Source of the DNA: an uncultured Lachnospiraceae bacterium
GTDB taxonomy: Bacteria > Bacillota > Clostridia > Lachnospirales > Lachnospiraceae
NCBI GenBank assembly: GCA_910586705.1
Contig: CAJUJK010000005.1
Span: forward strand, 111,923 to 175,922
Reading direction: 5' to 3'
Length of the DNA: 64,000 nt
The notes below the pieces were generated by a model. That model was not told where the DNA came from and made no database searches. It saw nothing but the letters and a program-made list of their open reading frames with translations. How positions within the stretch are numbered: the first letter of the stretch is position 1; the number at the start of each line of letters is the position of its first letter. Positions 35,056-42,494 of the stretch are shown here, one piece after another. The position numbers were made by a program, and so were the translations under genes.

Positions 35056-36417
35056 TTATCTGATTCCCACGTTCTGCATCATAACAGGTTTCCCGGTCTC
35101 CTTATACAGCACAACCACGCTGCTCGGATCCCCATAATACCCGTCCGATACCTCTATCGCCCGATCCAGATCAGCCGTGTCATCATAGATCCCCCAGCCC
35201 TCATCAATATATCTGTCCCGTATCTTTCTGTACGCCTCCCACAACTGCGGTCTCATGCTCTCAATCGTCGCCTGTATCAGCGGATGCGGTCTCCATAAAA
35301 GCGCCACATCGTCCGTGTTTTCCTGAAACACGCGAAATACATACTCCATCTTCTGCAGCATGGACTCCTCGTGATGGAGCAGCGCGCTCACACTTGTATT
35401 GTAAAAAACAATCTTTTTCCGGCTTCCATCCGGCTTTTCAATGATTTTCAGCCACTCCGCCGGAATTTCCAGTTCTTCCTTCTTCGTATGCAGCACTTTA
35501 TCCATCTTCGGCGAACCGATGCCCAGAAATTTCCTTTCCAGAAAATCCCTGTCTGTATGTTCCCCGGTCAGCCCCATCTCCAGCGCCGCCTTGCGGTATT
35601 CCTTAATATAAATCCGCCGCATCTTTTCCGACTGCACGACAACCCGGTGGGCATAGATCGTTCCCGGCGTAAAACAGAAATGTTTCATGCCGTCAATCGC
35701 CTTCTGATTATCCGGCTCGATCTCCCCTAAAATGAAATAAGGAATATACACTAGCATATCCGTAAAATTTCTCAGATTCTTGCAGTAAAAATAGGGGTGC
35801 ACACTGGTTACATGGTTGTGCTCATCATACGGATTATGAATATAAATGGCATCTGGTCTGTGTTCCGCCAGATCGTATGCATCATAACGGGTGATCGGCA
35901 CATATCCGGGGTACTGATCCCCCTCATAATGCTCCTCTTTGAAACTCCCGTCCGGGTTTTTGTCAAAATAGGGAATCGGAATCACATAGGCATCGCAGTT
36001 CGGATCAGCGTCCGCCGCCTGCCAGACACTCTCCAGCGAATCCCACATGGATGCTTTGTAAGGAAGAAATACGACCTCTTTTTTGTCTTCCGGCAGGTCG
36101 TATCTGATGCCGTTTTGCAGGCCTGTCAGTTGCCGCTGTATCTTTTTAGACACTTTCCGGCAAAAGTTTTCATCTGACAGGCTCTCGCTCATCTGATAAA
36201 TGTTCTCACAGTAGTCTTCTAGAATGTGCACGAGGGACGCAAACTCTCCGCCAAGTGTATCTATGTAAGTACCCAGCGTAATTGCGGATTCCTGACACTG
36301 TACCAGCGCCTCTGCCGCCCCCTGCGGATTGGAAGTAACGGCTTTTACGATGGCGTCGTTAGCTCTCAGCAGAGTATCCACTGTCTGCAGCATGTCCTTT
36401 TTTTTATATCGCTCCAC
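35056..36417 (-). CDS. CDP-glycerol glycerophosphotransferase-like surface polymer protein
   Basis: About 453 residues. After an N-terminal helical part (TLLRANDAIVKAVTSNPQGA, ALVQCQESAITLGTYIDTL) comes a GT-B-like region: EVVFLPYKASMWDSLESVWQ, PDAIYIHNPYDEHNHVTSVH, GIGSPKMDKVLHT, IVFYNTSVSALLHHEES and ALLWRPHPLIQATI. This resembles a Lachnospiraceae family annotated as CDP-glycerol glycerophosphotransferase-related, though acceptor and donor are unproven. The frame opens at GTG 36483; GTG 36417 after GAGGGGG or ATG 36393 look better, so the start is uncertain. It is the first glycan gene of the locus. Confidence 0.65.
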   Translation of the reverse strand: MERYKKKDMLQTVDTLLRANDAIVKAVTSNPQGAAEALVQCQESAITLGTYIDTLGGEFASLVHILEDYCENIYQMSESLSDENFCRKVSKKIQRQLTGLQNGIRYDLPEDKKEVVFLPYKASMWDSLESVWQAADADPNCDAYVIPIPYFDKNPDGSFKEEHYEGDQYPGYVPITRYDAYDLAEHRPDAIYIHNPYDEHNHVTSVHPYFYCKNLRNFTDMLVYIPYFILGEIEPDNQKAIDGMKHFCFTPGTIYAHRVVVQSEKMRRIYIKEYRKAALEMGLTGEHTDRDFLERKFLGIGSPKMDKVLHTKKEELEIPAEWLKIIEKPDGSRKKIVFYNTSVSALLHHEESMLQKMEYVFRVFQENTDDVALLWRPHPLIQATIESMRPQLWEAYRKIRDRYIDEGWGIYDDTADLDRAIEVSDGYYGDPSSVVVLYKETGKPVMMQNVGIR

Positions 36418-36483
36418 CGTCGCCGCCCCCTCTCTGGTTCTGCCTTTTTTGCTTTTTTCCGCCGCGCCAGCTCGATTCCGCAC

Positions 36484-36749
36484 AGCTTATTAACAAGGCA
36501 TATTGGACATCTTGCGATGCTGCGGACGGTATTTCCGTCCGCTTCGCTCCCGGTACGTCTTCCTCTCAGAAGTTCCCAAAGGTCATGGCATACCCAATAC
36601 CCGGCACAAGCCGGCTTCTAATGCCGTTCAGCGTTACGATTTTCGTTACGCCGGTTTTAATCAAAAGAAATTTTCCGCAGTCCTACTCCCGGCAGACCGG
36701 TTTTGGTAAAATGTTCCCTAAAAAGGACATTCATCTGTGAAATTTTTCA
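36484..36749 (-). ncRNA. candidate ωRNA/reRNA-like structured region downstream of the tnpB-like gene
   Basis: This non-coding stretch follows the tnpB-like stop codon on the same strand, the place where TnpB guide RNAs are made. It has several perfect hairpins: GCGGACGG/CCGTCCGC around TATTT (36522-36542), CCGGC/GCCGG around ACAA (36601-36614) and CCGG/CCGG around CAGA (36689-36700). CATC/GATG (36508-36519) adds a fourth. No ORF with a ribosome site is present. Position and structure support the call; the actual RNA ends and any guide are unknown. Confidence 0.45.
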
Positions 36750-38054
36750 TTATGAACTGCTTTTTCCTCTTTTCAACGCGTTTTTTGCAGCGTTTTCCCG
36801 TTCGGGAATGCCGGCGCCGCAGACTTCACAGGTAAAAAGATTTTCTGCCTTTTTACCGATTGCACCGCAGCTGCTGCATTCGTTGCTGATGTCTTTTCCA
36901 AACACTTCTATCAACTCAATGGCTTGTTCCCGGCATTTCTGGGTCAGTCGGTTTCTCACATACCCTTTCTGCCACATGCTGACGGAACTGTTAATTCTCT
37001 TGTTTACACCTGCTTTAGAGCTTTGCGGCAGTTTGGGAAGATAAATCACAGCCGGTTTCTCGGTACGCAGCATCCGGTTGATTTCCGCATTGATATAGGT
37101 ATGCAATGCCTTTTCCAGTTTCTCCCTGCCTGCCATATACTTTTTTCTGCCCGGGTTTTTCTCCCTGTTCCTGCGGTACCGTATGTTCCCTTCTCTGACG
37201 TATTCCGAAAGCGCATACTGGTAATCACTGTACTTTTCCCCGTAAATACTTCCTTCATCCGTCACAAACATGGTTCGGATGCCTACCGCCAGCCCGATCT
37301 CTCTTTGATAATCCGCATGTTCCTTGATTTTCCTCTCGACCGGCGCATGGATGACCACATTTCCCTCCCCGGGAAAGAGCTGAATTGTAAGCTGTCTGGT
37401 GTAACGGTTATTATCCGTCAGAGGAATGAAAACCCGTTTTCTTTTTTCCTTTATTGCCAGATAAATTCCGTGGTTATCATAGCGGTAAGCCCGCTCCGAC
37501 ACCGTAAAAATATTTGCCGTATCTGTATGCAGTTTTCTCAAATGTCTGCGCACCTGCCTGCACAAATACTGATTCAGACGCTTTTCGTCCACGGATGCGC
37601 GGATTTCCTCAAAAGGTTTCCGCCAGTCTTCAGACAGATCCATCTTCTGCCCCAGAAGTATGCTCTCAAAACAGTGGCTCTGTTTCATCACAAACCGCAG
37701 GTAATGTCTGTCCTCCGGCGTCAGATTCCCATTCTCCCGAATACATTTCTCGATCCGTGCTCTGGTCTGTGTCCACTGGTTCTTGATATCACCCAGCGCG
37801 TCAAAGACAGCCAGATAAAAATACACTGACGGCAAACCGAGACTTGCCCGCAGACCGCCCGCCGTCATTTCATTCTGCACGGTATAACCGGGATAAATCT
37901 TTGGCAGGCTCTTGATACCGCCGTAACGCTGGTACACGTAATTCTTGACCGCCCTATAGTCCTCCGCAATCTCCTGCAGCTTTTTCATATCCGCCGCGGG
38001 AATGGGTTCGCTATTATATTGGCGGACAGTCTTGCATATGGTGTTTGACGGCAT
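36750..38054 (-). CDS. TnpB-family protein with substituted RuvC catalytic residues
   Basis: 434 residues from the ATG at 38054 (the open frame extends to 38234). It has TnpB/IS605 OrfB architecture: a helical N-terminal half, RuvC-I region (REIGLAVGIRTMFVTDEGS, about 251-269), RuvC-II region (PAVIYLPKL, about 334-342), a zinc ribbon with Cys 393, 396, 409 and 412, and RuvC-III (PERENAAKNALKRG). By eye, the RuvC-I Asp is Ala256, the RuvC-II Glu is Pro340 and the RuvC-III Asp is Arg419. The fold and ribbon are kept while cleavage residues are lost, as in TldR RNA-guided repressors. No TnpA is present. A decayed transposon gene is the alternative. Confidence 0.75.
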   Translation of the reverse strand: MPSNTICKTVRQYNSEPIPAADMKKLQEIAEDYRAVKNYVYQRYGGIKSLPKIYPGYTVQNEMTAGGLRASLGLPSVYFYLAVFDALGDIKNQWTQTRARIEKCIRENGNLTPEDRHYLRFVMKQSHCFESILLGQKMDLSEDWRKPFEEIRASVDEKRLNQYLCRQVRRHLRKLHTDTANIFTVSERAYRYDNHGIYLAIKEKRKRVFIPLTDNNRYTRQLTIQLFPGEGNVVIHAPVERKIKEHADYQREIGLAVGIRTMFVTDEGSIYGEKYSDYQYALSEYVREGNIRYRRNREKNPGRKKYMAGREKLEKALHTYINAEINRMLRTEKPAVIYLPKLPQSSKAGVNKRINSSVSMWQKGYVRNRLTQKCREQAIELIEVFGKDISNECSSCGAIGKKAENLFTCEVCGAGIPERENAAKNALKRGKSSS

Positions 38055-38092
38055 TTCGATGTATCGCACTCCCCGGTTAGTCGGATCATACC

Positions 38093-38116
38093 TCGCAGAA
38101 TTAGGTATTCTGCGAA
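38093..38116. repeat. left 24-bp inverted repeat (palindromic recombination-site candidate)
   Basis: The sequence TCGCAGAATTAGGTATTCTG followed by CGAA is the exact reverse complement of the repeat at 40342-40365. It is itself built of 8-bp inverted arms CGCAGAAT/ATTCTGCG around the asymmetric 5-bp spacer TAGGT, the form of a tyrosine recombinase core site. It lies 38 bp upstream of the tnpB-like start and just beyond the recombinase stop codon. Identity stops abruptly on both sides. Confidence 0.8.
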
Positions 38117-38151
38117 TTTTACTGGCTTTTCTTATAAAAGCAGGCTTATTT

Positions 38152-39288
38152 CTATGCCTGACCACAAAGCTGACCATAATCAGCAACAAGTGCGTTGATG
38201 TATTTTCGTTTGGTATCCATGCTGGGATGAACATATCTGTTCATGGTAATCTGTACGTTGGAATGCCCCAGAATTTCGCTGAGACTCTTGATATCCATTC
38301 CGCTGTCAATACAGTTTGTGGCAAAAGTATGCCGCAGGATATGAAAGTTATAATTAGGGGCGTTAATTCCTGCCAGATATTTCTTAAAATGATTCTGATA
38401 AGTCCGGGGTTCCATTGGTTTATTCTTTTGCAGGACATATTCCTGCCCTTCCTGCCGGAACTTGGTGAGGAGTGACAACAGTGCGTCTGAGATGGGAATT
38501 TCCCGTTTTGAGAAAACACTTTTTGGTGTCGTTTCCAGAAGAACGGTTTTTCTCGGACCCTCCTTACTTTCAATTCTCTGCACGGTTCTGTTGACGTGAA
38601 GCAGTCCTCTTTCCTGATCGATATCATCCCACTTTAAGGAACATATTTCACCCAATCGAAGCCCGGTAAAGAGACAGAGGTATATACCTGCTTTGGAAAT
38701 ATTCATGTCACGGCAAAGAAACTGTATCAGTCTGATCTGCTCTGTGCGGTTCATAATCTCGATTGCAGGCAGTCTCTTCTGCCGGGTACATCCTGTGATC
38801 ACAGGCATGGGGTACCCGTATTTCTTCTCGGCGTAACGCATTGTCTGTCTGATGACGGCAACAACGGTTTGTCTGGTGGCGTCCGATGCCTCCAATGTTG
38901 TCATACAGGCCTGAATGTGACTGTTGGACATCTGGGAAATTCTGACGCCGGAAAAGAGGGGATGGATATGACATGTGTAAAGTTTTTTGTATTTGATATA
39001 AGTAGAGTATTTTCTGCTCTGCTCCACTTCCCACAGCCACTCTTCCACAAGGGCACAAAAGCAGGCATCGCAAACCCGTTGCCTGCCGCCCGGAAGGCAG
39101 CTCTGTAAACCGGGAACATCCGCTCTGTTTAATACATACATTCTGGCAGTAAGTTTTTCTTTTACCTCATTGTAAGATTTTCCATATACGGACAGATACC
39201 GCTTTTTTCCGTCCGCAGATACTGTCGCATACCGTCCCTCCCACCTTCCGTCTGTGCGTTTCCTAATGTTGTCACCTCGTCTTGGCAT
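38152..39288 (-). CDS. tyrosine recombinase/integrase
   Basis: 378 residues, complete. An N-terminal AP2-like arm-binding domain (DNIRKRTDGRWEGRYATVSA), a core-binding helical domain (about 75-170), then a catalytic domain with R in FTGLRLGEICSLKWDD, HxxR in FHILRHTFATNC, H in ILGHSNVQITMNR and the nucleophile Y in NRYVH. The ATG at 39288 has AAGGAGACATTACT before it; a longer frame to 39444 has no such site. It lies inside a pair of 24-bp inverted repeats, so it is the natural candidate for inverting the segment. Tn916-like integrase function is the alternative. Confidence 0.9.
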   Translation of the reverse strand: MPRRGDNIRKRTDGRWEGRYATVSADGKKRYLSVYGKSYNEVKEKLTARMYVLNRADVPGLQSCLPGGRQRVCDACFCALVEEWLWEVEQSRKYSTYIKYKKLYTCHIHPLFSGVRISQMSNSHIQACMTTLEASDATRQTVVAVIRQTMRYAEKKYGYPMPVITGCTRQKRLPAIEIMNRTEQIRLIQFLCRDMNISKAGIYLCLFTGLRLGEICSLKWDDIDQERGLLHVNRTVQRIESKEGPRKTVLLETTPKSVFSKREIPISDALLSLLTKFRQEGQEYVLQKNKPMEPRTYQNHFKKYLAGINAPNYNFHILRHTFATNCIDSGMDIKSLSEILGHSNVQITMNRYVHPSMDTKRKYINALVADYGQLCGQA

Positions 39289-39402
39289 AGTAATGTCTCC
39301 TTTCTGACCATTTTTTGACCACAAATATACCATTAATAACAGTCCGCGTGACAAATTATGACAAAATTTTACAAGGAGTTTAGCAGAGACGGTTTTTCGT
39401 GC

Positions 39403-39431
39403 TTGACACAGGATAGGTTGTTCCATATAAT
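39403..39431 (+). promoter_or_regulatory. consensus sigma-A promoter for the Uma2 gene
   Basis: A perfect TTGACA (39403-39408) and TATAAT (39426-39431) are separated by 17 bp on the plus strand. Transcription should begin near 39438 and give a leader of about 187 nt before the Uma2 start. It points away from the recombinase gene, which is divergent. Confidence 0.85.
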
Positions 39432-39437
39432 GAACAC

Positions 39438-39624
39438 AAAGCATATTATTTTTTCGACAACAAATGTTCGATGTAATATTATTTTACGCCAGCGTCAAAT
39501 AAACCGGTTTTACTGACGGTTTCTAATCTGTGTTTCAGAATTTCTATGCTTTTAAATCAACCAACACAATTTAAAAGCAGGGGATTCTAAACAGATTTCT
39601 CCTGCAGAACAGGAGGACGCGCGC
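39438..39624 (+). promoter_or_regulatory. structured leader of the Uma2 gene with sequestered ribosome site
   Basis: The expected 5' leader holds several perfect stems. One is an 11-bp stem TGCTTTTAAAT/ATTTAAAAGCA (39547-39557 with 39569-39579). Another is CTCCTG/CAGGAG (39599-39604 with 39610-39615), which buries most of the AGGAGG ribosome site at 39611-39616. A further nested element around AAACCGGTTT lies near 39500-39530. No known riboswitch class was recognised. Translational control is inferred. Confidence 0.45.
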
Positions 39625-40209
39625 ATGGGATATGCACAAATCAGAGAAGAGGAATTAATTATGGAAAAGAAAGGAAAAAAGGGATATACGATTGCGGATA
39701 TCGAGGCATTGCCCGATGGGGAACGGGCGGAACTGATTGACGGTGAAATGTTTATGATGGCGACGCCTATGACGGTGCACCAGAGGATTCTGGTTAAGCT
39801 TATTTTTGAAATCGAAACATTTATCAGAAAAAATAAAGGCAACTGCGAGCTGCTTCCCGTGCCTTTTGGCGTTTATATTAAAAAGGACGACCGTAATTAT
39901 GTGGAGCCGGATATTTCCGTAATTTGCCATGAAGATAAGCTGGACGAAAAGGGCTGCCACGGCGCGCCGGACTGGGTGATCGAAATCGTGTCGCCTTCCA
40001 GCCGGAAAATGGATTATGTAAGGAAAACCACTCTATATCAGGAAACAGGTGTAAGAGAGTACTGGATTGTTGATCCTAAAAAAGAAATGGTCACGATATA
40101 TGAGGCGGATCAATGGGATATTCCTGTTTGTCATTCGTTTACCGAAGAGATTCAGGTAGGAATTTATAAAGACCTGTATCTTTCGTTTGCAGAATTTAGA
40201 AAGGGCTGA
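39625..40209 (+). CDS. Uma2 family (DUF820) restriction-endonuclease-like protein
   Basis: 194 residues with the Uma2/DUF820 pattern: GERAELIDGEMFMMATPMT, PFGVYIKKDDRNYVEPDISV, GAPDWVIEIVSPSSRKMDYV (PD-(D/E)XK-like acidic and Lys positions) and YQETGVREYWIVDP. The fold is that of nucleases, but the cellular role is unknown for nearly all members. The first ATG at 39625 follows AGGAGG; ATG 39661, with AGAGGAATTAATT, is an alternative start. It is the only plus-strand gene inside the inverted-repeat-bounded segment. Confidence 0.85.
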   Translation: MGYAQIREEELIMEKKGKKGYTIADIEALPDGERAELIDGEMFMMATPMTVHQRILVKLIFEIETFIRKNKGNCELLPVPFGVYIKKDDRNYVEPDISVICHEDKLDEKGCHGAPDWVIEIVSPSSRKMDYVRKTTLYQETGVREYWIVDPKKEMVTIYEADQWDIPVCHSFTEEIQVGIYKDLYLSFAEFRKG

Positions 40210-40253
40210 TCTGTTTCTGCCAAAAGATAACAGTTCTGTTTTACATGGCAAAA

Positions 40254-40282
40254 TTGACAAACATACTTATATAAAGTATAAT
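40254..40282 (+). promoter_or_regulatory. consensus sigma-A promoter facing the right inverted repeat
   Basis: TTGACA (40254-40259), a 17-bp spacer and TATAAT (40277-40282) match the consensus fully. There is no gene on this strand downstream; it runs through a hairpin and into the right repeat, which is followed by a T tract. In an inverted segment the same promoter would read towards the tnpB-like gene. Confidence 0.8.
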
Positions 40283-40288
40283 TTATGC

Positions 40289-40373
40289 TGATACATAACT
40301 TGCAGGCAGTCAGGCGACTGCTGTTCCTAATTGCCTCATATTTCGCAGAATACCTAATTCTGCGAATTTTTTG
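40289..40373 (+). ncRNA. predicted short RNA ending at the right repeat hairpin
   Basis: From the perfect promoter just upstream, an RNA of about 85 nt is expected. It contains the hairpin GCAGTC/GACTGC (40306-40321) and ends at the palindromic repeat plus a T6 run, which together make an intrinsic terminator. No ORF with a ribosome site is present. It could be a true small RNA or merely an attenuated leader waiting for inversion. Confidence 0.5.
40342..40365. repeat. right 24-bp inverted repeat (palindromic recombination-site candidate)
   Basis: Exact reverse complement of 38093-38116: arms CGCAGAAT/ATTCTGCG around spacer ACCTA. The asymmetric spacer gives the two sites opposite direction, the geometry that leads to inversion and not excision. 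In the present orientation the palindrome is followed by ATTTTTT, so on the plus strand it also serves as a terminator. Confidence 0.8.
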
Positions 40374-40420
40374 ACTACACATACCCGACATCGATCGTGC
40401 GTCCGCATAGCCTCTGGCGC

Positions 40421-41680
40421 TCAACCCTTTTTGTGAACCACCATCATACAGTATCCCCCGATTTCCTCTCCATTCCCAAACCAAATCTTTCCGCCATGCG
40501 CCAGAATTATTTTTTTCACGATCTCCAGCCCCCGGATATTTTCACCCGCTGTATCCTTCTTTCTGCTGCGCAGGCGGCGCAAAACCTCTTCAGAATACCC
40601 CACGCCGTTATCTTCCAGACGGATATGGCATTTTCTTTTTTCTTCCCACAGGGCGATCGTAATTTTCACCGGGCCGGTTTTTCCGTTGTGTTTCATACTG
40701 TTATTGATCAGATTGCGGAATACCCGCTCAAAAAGCTTCCTGTCTGCATTGACGCACATCTGCTCCGCACCGGGTTCTATCTGCACATCAATTTCCAGTT
40801 CTCCCGGTATGGTATCGTTTAGAAAGGAAACCGCAACGCTCCTGATAATCTCCGCCGGGCGCACCGCTTCTTTCCGCAGCGCCTGCATGGAATATTCAAG
40901 CTGTGAAGTCAGATTCAAGTCTGCTATCAGCTCTTTCATCACCACGCTCTGGTGCCGGATCACCGCCGCCTGCTGCCTTGTCTCCTCCGACAGCTCTTCA
41001 CTGTGCTCCAGCGTATCAGAATATCCCATCACCACAGCAAGGGGCGTGCGGATGTCGTGGGAAATACCGGCAATCCACTCAATACGCGCCCGTTCTCTGT
41101 TCCTCGTAAACCGTTTTGTAAAAACAAAAGCAAATACCACAATCCATGCAAAATTTATGAAGAAAAATGCGAGGATCGTCCGTTTGACAAAGTCCATCCA
41201 CGGGAGTGTAAATTCAATCGTGTATTTCCACATGGTTTCTTTCTGCATTCCCACCACCATGATCCGATCATCCCACACGCGCATCCGCACAGGATATCCT
41301 TTCAGATACCATTTACTCATGCTGGCAATGTCCGACCTGCTGTACATATCTTCCAGTTCTTTCGGCTTTCGGACACTCCAGATTACCTGCCCGTTTTCAT
41401 TGAGAAGCATTGCCCACTGGTCTTTCTCTGCAAACTCCGCCTCCATCTCTTCGTCAAGCACATACCCATTCTGCGTAGTCGTCAGCGACTCCATGACACT
41501 TTCCCCGGAAATATAAGGCGCATCTGTGTTCACATAAGCGAACGCCGCCACCAGCAAAAACACCATATTGAGTATCAATGTCAAAACAGCAATTCCCAGA
41601 ACTGCCAGCACACAATAGCGTAAAAGGCGTATCACTCTTCTGTAATTATAATTGATCCGCTCTGTTTTGTAACTTCTCAT
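40421..41680 (-). CDS. sensor histidine kinase of a lantibiotic/antimicrobial peptide type two-component system
   Basis: 419 residues. Two membrane segments (about 18-50 and 170-195) flank an extracellular domain of about 120 residues (AYVNTDAPYISGESVMESL, WAMLLNENGQVIWSVRKP). The kinase part has the H-box GISHDIRTPLAVVMGYSD, N-box RNLINNSMKHN, and G-boxes LEDNGVGYS and ENIRGLEIVKKI. Its start overlaps the response regulator stop by 4 bp, so the two are cotranslated. The downstream ABC transporters at 44.6-49.7 kb are the expected targets, as in CprK/NisK-type systems. The ligand is unknown. Confidence 0.9.
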   Translation of the reverse strand: MRSYKTERINYNYRRVIRLLRYCVLAVLGIAVLTLILNMVFLLVAAFAYVNTDAPYISGESVMESLTTTQNGYVLDEEMEAEFAEKDQWAMLLNENGQVIWSVRKPKELEDMYSRSDIASMSKWYLKGYPVRMRVWDDRIMVVGMQKETMWKYTIEFTLPWMDFVKRTILAFFFINFAWIVVFAFVFTKRFTRNRERARIEWIAGISHDIRTPLAVVMGYSDTLEHSEELSEETRQQAAVIRHQSVVMKELIADLNLTSQLEYSMQALRKEAVRPAEIIRSVAVSFLNDTIPGELEIDVQIEPGAEQMCVNADRKLFERVFRNLINNSMKHNGKTGPVKITIALWEEKRKCHIRLEDNGVGYSEEVLRRLRSRKKDTAGENIRGLEIVKKIILAHGGKIWFGNGEEIGGYCMMVVHKKG

Positions 41681-42378
41681 ACCAATCTGTACCCCAGCCC
41701 TCTCACCGTCAGCAGATATTTCGGGTGGGAAGGATTTTCCTCAATTTTTTCCCGCAGTCTGCGGATATGCACGACCAGCGTATTTTCATATCCAAAATTT
41801 TCTTCCTGCCAGACGGCGTCACACAGTGCGTCGATGGTCACAATCCGCCCTCTCTCCTGTGACAGTTTCTGCAGGATGGCATACTCTTTTGCCGTCAATG
41901 TAATTTCCGCCGCGCCGTTTTCCCAATGTACGACTCCGCTGCCCAGATCCACCGTGCATCTGCCAAACGTGAGTATCTCCGCCTCCTGCATACTCTTCAC
42001 CCGGTACACCCGTCTCAGCACCGCTGTCACACGAAGGATCAGTTCTTCCGGCAAAAAAGGCTTCGTGATATAATCATCCGCGCCAAGCCCCAGTCCCCGC
42101 AGGCGGCTTTCATCCTCATCCCGTGCCGACAGAAAAATCACGGGCACCTCCGACATCTGCCGCAGCTTTTTCAGCAGGGAAAAACCGTCACCGTCGGGCA
42201 GCATGACATCCAAAAGGACAAGATGCGGCTCTTTCAGCGCAAACAGTTCCTCCGCTTCCATACAATCCGCCGCCACAGTCACCTTATGAAATCCGGCACG
42301 GCGGAGGAAACCACTCACCATATCGCGCAGAGCCTTCTCATCATCTACAAGCAGAATTTTACAGTCATATAAGTTCAT
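41677..42378 (-). CDS. OmpR-family response regulator
   Basis: 233 residues: receiver domain (CKILLVDDEKALRDMVSGF, phosphoacceptor Asp in HLVLLDVMLPDGDG, Lys in ITKPF) and a winged-helix DNA-binding domain (EITLTAKEYAILQKLS, ENTLVVHIRRLREKIEENP, YLLTVRGLGYRLV). The ATG at 42378 follows GGAGGGAAAGCAA; the open frame continues to 42519 without a ribosome site. It is the first gene of the two-component operon. A 23-bp repeat lies 62-84 bp upstream and may include its own promoter or binding site. Confidence 0.92.
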   Translation of the reverse strand: MNLYDCKILLVDDEKALRDMVSGFLRRAGFHKVTVAADCMEAEELFALKEPHLVLLDVMLPDGDGFSLLKKLRQMSEVPVIFLSARDEDESRLRGLGLGADDYITKPFLPEELILRVTAVLRRVYRVKSMQEAEILTFGRCTVDLGSGVVHWENGAAEITLTAKEYAILQKLSQERGRIVTIDALCDAVWQEENFGYENTLVVHIRRLREKIEENPSHPKYLLTVRGLGYRLV

Positions 42379-42439
42379 TTGCTTTCCCTCCGAATATAGT
42401 ATATTGCTTCCCACTTCTTCTGAAAAGATGCCTGCGGGA

Positions 42440-42462
42440 TTCTTAAGGTAAATGTAATCTTC
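42440..42462. repeat. 23-bp direct repeat, left copy, bounding the defence module
   Basis: The sequence TTCTTAAGGTAAATGTAATC plus TTC is repeated exactly and in the same orientation at 44462-44484. Identity ends at both edges. It lies upstream of the response regulator and may be a duplicated target site or a crossover site. Confidence 0.9.
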
Positions 42463-42494
42463 AATAAAAATAGCACCGCCACCGATGCTATTTT
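42462..42494 (-). terminator. intrinsic terminator of the RloB-like gene
   Basis: On the minus strand AAAATAGCA and TGCTATTTT form a 9-bp stem with a 10-nt loop, followed by T residues. The stem overlaps the RloB-like stop codon (42488-42490), so the module ends tightly just inside its repeat. Confidence 0.8.

Noticed and set aside
36750..38054. Active IS200/IS605 transposon
   Set aside because: No TnpA gene is present and the TnpB catalytic residues appear lost; clear left and right transposon ends were not recognised.
38093..38116. Repeat as a plain transcription terminator of the recombinase gene
   Set aside because: On the recombinase strand the palindrome is followed by GGTATG, not by T residues, so it is a poor terminator there; the exact second copy needs another explanation.
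38152..39444. Integrase as part of an integrative element with direct-repeat att sites
   Set aside because: The flanking repeats are inverted, not direct, and no conjugation or phage genes are near, so excision is not the expected outcome.
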